Shown in pieces: positions 32,650-39,670 of a DNA stretch of 64,000 nucleotides. Both the position numbers and the translations under genes were made by a program. Origin of the DNA: Pararhizobium polonicum (GTDB lineage: Bacteria > Pseudomonadota > Alphaproteobacteria > Rhizobiales > Rhizobiaceae); contig NZ_LGLV01000016.1 in assembly GCF_001687365.1 (NCBI RefSeq), positions 143,788-207,787 on the forward strand, given 5' to 3'. Below the pieces are notes generated by a model. It made no database searches and was not told the origin of the DNA. It saw only the letters and a list, made by a program, of their open reading frames with translations. Each line of letters begins with the position of its first letter. The first letter of the stretch is position 1.

Positions 32650-34005
32650 ATGGAACAGCAACTAACCGAGCTTGCCGCAAAGGTGGCAACGCTGGAGGCC
32701 AGCGCCGGCTGGATGAAAAAAATCGACATGGAGATATTCTACTGGTGGTGCATCGCCTTGATGTTTGCGATCCATGCCGGTTTTCTCGCCTATGAAATGG
32801 GCGCCTCACGCAGCAAGAACGTGCTTGCCTCCGGCATCAAGAACATACTGGCGGTGGCCTTCGTCATTCCCGTGTTTTTCTTCGTCGGATGGTGGATTTA
32901 CCTGTCTTTTCCGGCGGGCCTCACCCCCGATTTTGAGGCCGGCGCGGCGGGCTTGCCATGGTCGGCATCGATGGGACCGAACCTCACCGATAGCGCTTCC
33001 GGCATTTTCTGGGGTGCCTTCGCTCTTTTTGCGGCAACGACCGCTTCCATCCTCTCCGGCGCGGTGATCGAGCGTATTCGCCTTTCCGCCTTCATCATTC
33101 TTGCAATCGTACTGGGCGGCGGCGCCTGGATTCTGGCCGCATCCTGGGCATGGCATGGCAGCGGCTGGCTGCTGACACGGTTCGGCTGGCATGATTTCGG
33201 CGCAGCCGGGTGCGTACATATGGTCGCCGGGTTCTTCGCGCTCGGTGTCCTGATCAACCTCGGCCCGCGCATCGGCAAATTCGGCCCGAACGTGCAGATC
33301 AACGATCTGAGCCCCCACAACCTGCCATTCTCCATCTTCGGCCTGATGCTGATCATCGTCGGTTTCTTCGGCTTCCTCGGCGGCTGCATGATCTATGCCG
33401 GCGACGGACAATGGACGAGTATTTTCGGCAATCCGACGACCTTGTCGGCCGTTGCCTTCAACGTGCTGATGTGCTTTGCCGGCGGCATCATCGGTGCATG
33501 GCTGATGACGCGCGATCCCTTCTGGATGATGTCCGGTGGACTGGCAGGTATCTTTGCCGCGGCCCCCGGCCTCGACGTCTATTACCCGCCGCTGGCCTTC
33601 CTGCTCGGCGTCGGCGGCGGCCTGATCACACCGCTTGCCGATCGCATGCTGCAGAAAATGGGCATCGACGATGCCGTCGGCGCCGTGTCGGTTCACGGTA
33701 TTGGTGGACTCTGGGGCGTGCTGGCTTTCGGTATCTTCGCCGCCGGCTATCCGCAAACCGTGGAAGGTGCGCCGGATACAAACTTCATGGCACAGCTGAT
33801 TGGCGCCACGACAATGGCCCTCGTCGGCTTCGTACCCGGATTTCTAGTATCGCTGCTGCTGAAATCCCTTGGCAAGCTGCGCATCCCCGAGAAGGCCGAA
33901 CTGATGGGAATGGACAAGGCCAAGGTCCCGGTCAAAGCGTACCCGGAAGGCTATTTCGGAACACCATCGAAAGATATTCCCGAGATCGCCGTTCCGGCCG
34001 AATGA
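32650..34005 (+). CDS. Amt-family (ammonium/methylammonium) transporter-like protein
   Basis: A 451-residue polytopic membrane protein of the Amt/Mep/Rh family with about 11 helices. The two pore histidines lie in FGAAGCVHMVAGFFALG and AVGAVSVHGIGGLWGVLAFG. Unlike ordinary AmtB, it has no signal peptide; instead residues 1-24 form an amphipathic helix with heptads (LTELAAKVATLEAS) before helix 1. Position inside the trimethylamine cluster suggests handling of ammonium or methylated amines set free in the pathway. A small membrane protein gene follows, with a strong hairpin between them. The ATG at 32650 follows an AAAGGGGAAAAG site. Confidence 0.85.
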   Translation: MEQQLTELAAKVATLEASAGWMKKIDMEIFYWWCIALMFAIHAGFLAYEMGASRSKNVLASGIKNILAVAFVIPVFFFVGWWIYLSFPAGLTPDFEAGAAGLPWSASMGPNLTDSASGIFWGAFALFAATTASILSGAVIERIRLSAFIILAIVLGGGAWILAASWAWHGSGWLLTRFGWHDFGAAGCVHMVAGFFALGVLINLGPRIGKFGPNVQINDLSPHNLPFSIFGLMLIIVGFFGFLGGCMIYAGDGQWTSIFGNPTTLSAVAFNVLMCFAGGIIGAWLMTRDPFWMMSGGLAGIFAAAPGLDVYYPPLAFLLGVGGGLITPLADRMLQKMGIDDAVGAVSVHGIGGLWGVLAFGIFAAGYPQTVEGAPDTNFMAQLIGATTMALVGFVPGFLVSLLLKSLGKLRIPEKAELMGMDKAKVPVKAYPEGYFGTPSKDIPEIAVPAE

Positions 34006-34017
34006 ACAAGGAAAGAT

Positions 34018-34045
34018 GCGCGCCGGCCGATCGGGCCCGGCGCGC
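34018..34045 (+). promoter_or_regulatory. Strong GC hairpin between the Amt-like gene and the small membrane protein gene
   Basis: GCGCGCCGG and CCGGCGCGC pair perfectly over a 10-base loop, 13 bases after the Amt-like stop. No T-run follows, so it is more likely an RNA stability or attenuation element setting the ratio of the two products than a full terminator. Confidence 0.5.
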
Positions 34046-34107
34046 AGGATCAACAACGCCGAAAGCTGCACGACAGGGCAGCAGGCACATATGAGAAGGA
34101 TAGGAAC

Positions 34108-34275
34108 ATGGGCTCGCCAATCGCATCCTGGGACGGCGCCGAAGCATATTTCACCGGCTTTGGCGGTTATACGCCGGCATTCTTCCTGATTGCCGCGATT
34201 GCATTCACGATCGGCGCGATCGTCTATGGCTCGAAACACGAATCCGAGGCCTACGAGCGCAGCGAACTCGATTAG
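34108..34275 (+). CDS. 55-residue single-pass membrane protein
   Basis: A short gene with a good AAGGATAGGA ribosome site. The product begins MGSPIASWDGAEAYFTGFGG, has one hydrophobic helix (about residues 23-41, FLIAAIAFTIGAIVYG) and ends in a charged tail (KHESEAYERSELD). Codon use looks like its neighbours and the gene stops 9 bases before a strong hairpin. I do not recognise the family. Its position directly after the Amt-like gene suggests a small partner subunit, by analogy with other transporters that have single-helix companions. Confidence 0.65.
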   Translation: MGSPIASWDGAEAYFTGFGGYTPAFFLIAAIAFTIGAIVYGSKHESEAYERSELD

Positions 34276-34283
34276 GCCGAAGG

Positions 34284-34309
34284 GCGCCGGGATGAAACCA
34301 TCCCGGCGC
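34284..34309. terminator. Perfect 11-bp hairpin between convergent genes
   Basis: GCGCCGGGATG and CATCCCGGCGC pair perfectly around an AAAC loop, 9 bases after the 55-residue protein gene and 43 bases before the tdm stop. No T-run follows. It is probably a shared terminator for the two converging transcripts. Confidence 0.6.
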
Positions 34310-34351
34310 TCCAGCCACCATATTGCATCCCTGGTCTATGACGGCCAGACG

Positions 34352-36721
34352 TCACGACCGCGGCTTCAGCTTCTGCGGATCGTAATGCGCAAACGCCACG
34401 ATCTTCGCCGGCAGGCGCTTCTGCTGGCCATCGAGCTTGCCGATTTCAACCTCGGTCCCGAGTTCCGAATGCAGCACATCCATCCGCGCCAGCGCGATGG
34501 TCTTCTTCAGGAGCGGCGAGCGGGTGGCACTGGTGACGACGCCAACCTGCGCCCGGCCGATATGCACGGTGTCGCCATGGCCGACAGCATCATTGGCATC
34601 GATATCCAGCCCGACGAGCTTGTAGCGCGGATTCTCCTTGCGCTTGATCAAGGCCTCGCGGCCGATGAAATCCTCGGTCTTCGATTTCAGCGGCACGGTG
34701 AAGCCGATGCCCGCCTCGAACGGATCGGTCTGATCGGAAAAGTCGTAATGGGCAAAGACCAGACCCGCCTCGATGCGCACCATGTCGAGCGCTTCCAGCC
34801 CCATCGGCTTCAGCCCGTGTTTCTGCCCCGCCTCCCAGACTGCATCGAACACCGCAAGCGCGTCCTTCGGATGACAGAAGATCTCATAGCCGAGTTCGCC
34901 GGTATAGCCCGTGCGTGACACGACGACCGGCGGTCCCTCGAAATGACCGATGCGGCCGACGGCGAAGCGGAACCATTCGAGTTCGCCGATCGCCGGCTGC
35001 GACGGTGCTGTCCAGATGATTTCCTTGATGATCTCGCGGCTGTTCGGCCCCTGAACCGCCAGATTGTGCATCTGGTCGGTGGAGGAGCGCACCCAGGCCT
35101 TGTAACCCATCTTCTCGGCCTGCTCGCGCAGCCAGATGCCGCTGACGTCATCGCCGCCGATCCAGCGGAAATTGTTTTCCGCCAGCCGGAACACCGTGCC
35201 GTCGTCGATCATGCCGCCATTCTCGTAGCACATGGCCGTATAGACCACCTGCCCCGGCGACAGCTTGCGGATATCGCGGGTACAGCAATATTGCAGCAGC
35301 GCCTCGGCGTCCGGCCCCGTCACCTCGAATTTCCTGAGCGGCGACAGATCCATCACCACCGCCTTTTCGCGGCAAGCCCAGTATTCCTCGATCGGCCCGT
35401 CATTGTTGAAGCGGTTCGGTAGCCAATAGCCGCGATACTCCGTGTGATTGCGGGTGAGCGCCGAGAAGCGCGGATGGAAGGATGTTTCCTGGGTCATTTC
35501 GGGCTCTGCATCGGGGGTCATTCGGATGGCGACGGCGCGCGAGAATTTTTGCTTGTCCGAGTAGGTGCGCACATGGATGTCGGTCGGGTTCCATGCATTG
35601 GCAGCATCGATATCGTCGGGACAGGAGGAGGAGACGCAGACCAGATCGGTCAGCGCCCGCATCAATACGTAGTCGCCCGGCCGCGACCAGGGCTCGTCGA
35701 GATAGAGCTGGTTATGGTGATCAACATTGGTGTTGTAGAAATAGTTGAGCGCTTCCCAGCCCTTGCGCGGCGCAATGCCGTAGGGCGCCAAGGCGTGGTT
35801 GAAATTGTCGGTGCAATTGACATGGCCGGGATAGCCCATGTCGTCATAGTAGCGTGAATTGCAGGCAGTGGCGAAGGCATCGTGCCGCCCGACCGTATCC
35901 TGCACGATCTCCACCAGCGGCTCGAAATCGCGATCGAACGCCTTGGACGGCAGCCCCGGCATCGGATAACTGCGTCCAAGCAGCGTGCGCGTCACCGTCG
36001 CGTCCAGCGCCAGATCCAGCCCCTTGTCGACCTTGCGGGCGGAAAAGGCCTGAAAGTCCGTGCATTGCCGCCCAGCCACGTCGATGATCTGGATGAACTC
36101 GCCAGCCCGGACAAAATAGGCAGACGCCCTCGCCGCCTGGATACGCAGATCCTGCACCGGATCGGCCATCGGCTCGGGCAGCATTTCCTCGTAACTGCGA
36201 TCGATCCGGGCGCGGACGACGCGCAGCTCGAGCGCTGTTGCGGTGTTCTGCAGCTCCGCGTCCATTGGCGGCGCCGGCGCTGCGACGATCAGCAGTCCGT
36301 CGAGCGCGATCGTCAATTCGGCGCTGGCGCCCGGCGACCCGCCTTCGCCGAACAGCACCAGTGCCTGCGCACCGGCCAGATCGACATTCCGGCGTTTCAA
36401 TGCGCCCAGCGTCCGCCTGGCGCTGTCATCGTCCCGGCCAAGAATATCCTGAAGGCCCGTTGCCGGCCTTGAAAACCCGACGCCGAGCCCGGCCGCGTTG
36501 AACCGGCCTGCAGCATCGATGAAACTGACCTCGCAGAGCTGCCCGCCTTCGACATCCTTGACGATCATGCGGTCGCCGGCCGCCACCTTGACGACCGTCG
36601 TTCCGCGCCCCTTGACACGGTAACGCTCGACACCGGCAGGCAGCGCGGGCATGCCGGGCCGCAGAATCGTGCTCGGCCGTGGCGGCACCAATGTGCCTGC
36701 AAATCGTCCGGAATTGGTCAT
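34352..36721 (-). CDS. tdm: Trimethylamine-N-oxide demethylase
   Basis: A 789-residue enzyme with the known Tdm architecture: DUF1989 (about residues 200-385), then GCV_T (about 420-690) and GCV_T_C (about 700-780). It splits TMAO to dimethylamine and formaldehyde, and the folate domain can trap the formaldehyde as methylene-tetrahydrofolate. Cysteines suited to metal binding lie in GRQCTDF, HVNCTDNF and DLVCVSSSCPDD. Residues 30-180 look like a second, degenerate DUF1989 unit. The ATG at 36721 has a GGGAG site five bases upstream; a GTG at 36733 does not. It is divergent from the APC permease and convergent with the Amt-like pair. Confidence 0.92.
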   Translation of the reverse strand: MTNSGRFAGTLVPPRPSTILRPGMPALPAGVERYRVKGRGTTVVKVAAGDRMIVKDVEGGQLCEVSFIDAAGRFNAAGLGVGFSRPATGLQDILGRDDDSARRTLGALKRRNVDLAGAQALVLFGEGGSPGASAELTIALDGLLIVAAPAPPMDAELQNTATALELRVVRARIDRSYEEMLPEPMADPVQDLRIQAARASAYFVRAGEFIQIIDVAGRQCTDFQAFSARKVDKGLDLALDATVTRTLLGRSYPMPGLPSKAFDRDFEPLVEIVQDTVGRHDAFATACNSRYYDDMGYPGHVNCTDNFNHALAPYGIAPRKGWEALNYFYNTNVDHHNQLYLDEPWSRPGDYVLMRALTDLVCVSSSCPDDIDAANAWNPTDIHVRTYSDKQKFSRAVAIRMTPDAEPEMTQETSFHPRFSALTRNHTEYRGYWLPNRFNNDGPIEEYWACREKAVVMDLSPLRKFEVTGPDAEALLQYCCTRDIRKLSPGQVVYTAMCYENGGMIDDGTVFRLAENNFRWIGGDDVSGIWLREQAEKMGYKAWVRSSTDQMHNLAVQGPNSREIIKEIIWTAPSQPAIGELEWFRFAVGRIGHFEGPPVVVSRTGYTGELGYEIFCHPKDALAVFDAVWEAGQKHGLKPMGLEALDMVRIEAGLVFAHYDFSDQTDPFEAGIGFTVPLKSKTEDFIGREALIKRKENPRYKLVGLDIDANDAVGHGDTVHIGRAQVGVVTSATRSPLLKKTIALARMDVLHSELGTEVEIGKLDGQQKRLPAKIVAFAHYDPQKLKPRS

Positions 36722-37013
36722 CTCAGCTCCCACCCGATGGCACCGTCGTTTCAGCGATAGATAAGCACCGCCTTATGCACCGGTAATATGGCCAAACTAT
36801 CCTACGGGAGGCCCCGGGAAGTAAAGAGAGACTTGACCCAGAAGAAAAAAAATTCACTATGAGGATAAGTTTCGGCCCCGAATTTTAGAGCGGGAACAGA
36901 GTGACGACACTGCGGAATGCGGGCGCCACTCGGCAATCAGGACCGAAACCCAACCATCAATCAAGGGAACGCGCCGTGGCGCGCCAAGACAAAACTGGTC
37001 GAGGAGACTGTTT

Positions 37014-38801
37014 ATGGCATCTATCGTTGAGACCGAGGGGTCGACCGCTGCCTCGAGCAGCGGGTTGATTCGTGCGCTGGACTGGAAAGGAGCTTTCTGG
37101 GTCGCCGCCGGCGTACCGCCGCTGGTGCTCTTCTCCATCGGCGGCATCGCAGGCACGACGGGCAAGCTCGCCTTCGTCGTCTGGATCATTTCCATGATCA
37201 TGGGCTTCCTGCAATCCTTCACCTACGCCGAAATCGCCGGCATGTTCGGCAACAAGTCCGGCGGCGCGTCGATCTACGGCGCCACCGCCTGGCTGCGTTA
37301 TTCGAAATTCATCGCGCCGTTGTCGGTGTGGTGCAACTGGTTTGCCTGGTCGCCGGTGCTGTCGCTCGGCTGCGCCATTGCGGCAGGCTATATCCTCAAT
37401 GCCCTGTTCCCCATCCCCGGCGCCGAATCTCCGGCCGTCATGGAATGGATCAACGCCAACATGGCATCGCTGACGGCCGATAGCCCGCGTGTGGCGGAAT
37501 GGCTGGCGGCCCATGCCGGCAAGACTTCTCAGGATGCCATCTCGGCCCTGCTGTCCACCGACGGCATCGCAGCGCTGACCCCGGCGGTCCGCAGCTGGTC
37601 GCTCGTCAGCTTCGATATCCCGTTCCTTGCCAACGCCAACCTCAACGCCACCTTCTTCATCGGCGCCTTCCTGATGCTGGTAATCTTCGCCATCCAGCAT
37701 CGCGGCATTCAGGGAACGGCCAGCGTCCAGAAATGGCTTGCCATCATCGTTCTCGTACCACTGCTGATCATCGGCCTCTATCCGATCTTCTCCGGCCAGA
37801 TCGACAGCGCCAACATCACCAACCTCGTGCCGCCGACAGCCGGCTATTCCGGTGTTGACGGCCTCTGGAGCAACGGCGGGTGGACGCTGTTCCTCGGTGG
37901 CCTCTATATCGCCGCCTGGTCGACCTACGGCTTCGAGACGGCGGTCTGCTATACCCGCGAACTGAAGAACCCGAAGACCGACACGTTCAAGGCCATCTTC
38001 TATTCGGGCCTTCTCTGCTGCCTGTTCTTCTTCCTCATCCCGTTCGCCTTCCAGGGCGTTCTCGGCCATGCGGGCATGCTCGCACCCGGCATCGTCGACG
38101 GAACCGGTGTTGCCGAAGCACTGGCGGGCCTCGTCCATGGCGGCCGCATCGTCACCCAGCTGCTCGTCATCCTGATGATCATGGCCCTGTTCCTCGCCAT
38201 CATGACGGCCATGGCCGGTTCCTCGCGTACCCTCTATCAGGGCTCGAAGGACGGTTGGCTGCCGAAATATCTCGATCATGTCAACGAGCATGGTGCGCCG
38301 ACCCGCGCCATGTGGACGGACTTCGCCTTCAACCTCATCCTCCTTGCCATCGCCTCGGATGTGGCCGGCTACTTCTTCGTGCTGGCCGTCTCCAACGTCG
38401 GCTACATCGTCTTCAACTTCCTCAACCTCAATGCCGGCTGGATCCACCGGATGGATTCCAGCCATATCCAACGCCCGTGGAAGGCACCGACCTGGCTGAT
38501 CGGCCTCAACACCGTTCTCGCCTTCGTCAACGCGCTGTTCCTCGGCGCCGGCGCCAAGGTCTGGGGCTATTCCAACGCGCTCTGGGTCGGCTTCATCTTC
38601 GCCGCCCTCATCCTGCCGGTCTTTGCCTATCGCCATTATGTGCGTGACGGCGGCAAGTTCCCGGCAGGCGCCATGGAAGACCTCGGCCTCGTCGGCCAGG
38701 ATCTCGGCATCAAGAAAGCCGGCATCCTGCCTTATGTGGCACTGGCCGGCGGTCTCGCCGTGGTGCTAGCGGCAAACTGGTATTTCCAGCTGCCGGTCTG
38801 A
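37014..38801 (+). CDS. APC-superfamily permease, candidate methylated-amine importer
   Basis: A 595-residue inner-membrane protein with about 12 helices and an APC-type start (LVLFSIGGIAGTTGKLAFVV, the helix-1 region with the GxG break). A large loop (about 140-200) separates helices 4 and 5. It resembles amino acid and polyamine permeases rather than the BCCT or ABC carriers known for betaine or TMAO. It is divergent from tdm with a 292-base shared promoter region and has a GAGGAG site before the ATG. Import of trimethylamine, TMAO or a related amine is a reasonable inference, not shown by the sequence. Confidence 0.8.
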   Translation: MASIVETEGSTAASSSGLIRALDWKGAFWVAAGVPPLVLFSIGGIAGTTGKLAFVVWIISMIMGFLQSFTYAEIAGMFGNKSGGASIYGATAWLRYSKFIAPLSVWCNWFAWSPVLSLGCAIAAGYILNALFPIPGAESPAVMEWINANMASLTADSPRVAEWLAAHAGKTSQDAISALLSTDGIAALTPAVRSWSLVSFDIPFLANANLNATFFIGAFLMLVIFAIQHRGIQGTASVQKWLAIIVLVPLLIIGLYPIFSGQIDSANITNLVPPTAGYSGVDGLWSNGGWTLFLGGLYIAAWSTYGFETAVCYTRELKNPKTDTFKAIFYSGLLCCLFFFLIPFAFQGVLGHAGMLAPGIVDGTGVAEALAGLVHGGRIVTQLLVILMIMALFLAIMTAMAGSSRTLYQGSKDGWLPKYLDHVNEHGAPTRAMWTDFAFNLILLAIASDVAGYFFVLAVSNVGYIVFNFLNLNAGWIHRMDSSHIQRPWKAPTWLIGLNTVLAFVNALFLGAGAKVWGYSNALWVGFIFAALILPVFAYRHYVRDGGKFPAGAMEDLGLVGQDLGIKKAGILPYVALAGGLAVVLAANWYFQLPV

Positions 38802-38823
38802 TTGGATCTGAGCGACACCAAGC

Positions 38824-38863
38824 AGGGCCGCGCATCGAAGGGTGCGCGGCCCTCTCCGTTTTT
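38824..38863 (+). terminator. Rho-independent terminator after the APC permease
   Basis: AGGGCCGCGCA and TGCGCGGCCCT form a perfect 11-bp stem with an 8-base loop, followed after 5 bases by GTTTTT. It closes the permease transcript and marks the right edge of the methylamine cluster. Confidence 0.82.
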
Positions 38864-39007
38864 ACACTGCAACTTCAGCCAGTACGGCCGCTCCGCTGGC
38901 AAGGTGGCAAACCTCCTGCCCCGTTCGCTGCGCTTGACATGTCCATGGTTTGAACCTGTAATTCCGCTCCCCGTCCGCCGATGCACGGCCAGCAGCGAGT
39001 TCCGATC

Positions 39008-39664
39008 ATGACCGATGAAACCCCGGAAACAAAACTGACCCTGTCCAAGCGGCGCTGGGCCGAGGAGGGCAAGTTCCTGACCGGCAGGATCACCCGCGCC
39101 GAAACCGACCGCCTGCCGCCCGGCCAGCATCTGGTGAAAAACTGGCCGGTGCTCGATCTCGGCCAGCAGCCGCTGATCTCTCTCGCTGAATGGACACTGC
39201 AGATCGTCGGCGCCGTCGAAAACCCGGTGAAGCTCGACTGGAACGCCTTCCACCAGCTGCCACAAAGCGGCAAACTCTCCGATATCCATTGCGTGACGAC
39301 ATGGTCGCGCTACGACAACCGCTGGCAGGGCGTCTCCACCCATGATCTGCTCGATCTGGTGATGCCGAGGCCGCAAGCCAGTTTCGTCATGCTGACCAGC
39401 TATGACGGCTACACCACCAATCTGCCGCTTACCGATTTCGCGTCCGAGGACGGCATTCTGGCCACCGCCTGGGAAGGCGAGCCGCTGACGCGCGATCATG
39501 GCGGCCCGATGCGCCTGGTCATCCCGCATCTCTATTTCTGGAAGAGCGCCAAATGGCTGCGCCGCATCGAATTCCTCGTCGGGGACCAGGCCGGCTTCTG
39601 GGAGAGGAACGGCTATCACATGCTTGGCGACCCCTGGCGCGAACAGCGATATTCCGACGACTGA
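39008..39664 (+). CDS. Sulfite oxidase-like molybdopterin-dependent oxidoreductase (YedY/MsrP type, cytoplasmic)
   Basis: A 218-residue protein with the molybdopterin-binding fold of the sulfite oxidase family. The ligand Cys is in LSDIHCVTTWSRYDNRWQGV, and GGPMRLVIPHLYFWKSAKW contains conserved cofactor contacts. Family relatives reduce or oxidise small S- or N-oxides, or repair methionine sulfoxide; the natural substrate here is unknown. There is no Tat signal, so it is probably cytoplasmic, unlike MsrP. The ATG at 39008 is preferred to 38981. Its proximity to TMAO metabolism is suggestive, but a terminator separates it from the cluster. Confidence 0.8.
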   Translation: MTDETPETKLTLSKRRWAEEGKFLTGRITRAETDRLPPGQHLVKNWPVLDLGQQPLISLAEWTLQIVGAVENPVKLDWNAFHQLPQSGKLSDIHCVTTWSRYDNRWQGVSTHDLLDLVMPRPQASFVMLTSYDGYTTNLPLTDFASEDGILATAWEGEPLTRDHGGPMRLVIPHLYFWKSAKWLRRIEFLVGDQAGFWERNGYHMLGDPWREQRYSDD

Positions 39665-39670
39665 GCGCTA

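Noticed and set aside
32540..32650. Sigma-54 promoter ahead of the Amt-like gene
   Set aside because: TTGGCATTTTGCC looks inviting, but the GG and GC are only six bases apart instead of ten, so it does not fit the -24/-12 consensus. It is better read as a short dyad.
36957..38636. A 559-codon minus-strand frame opposite the APC permease
   Set aside because: Its product is highly charged and repetitive without domain motifs, whereas the plus strand encodes a 12-helix permease with a good ribosome site.
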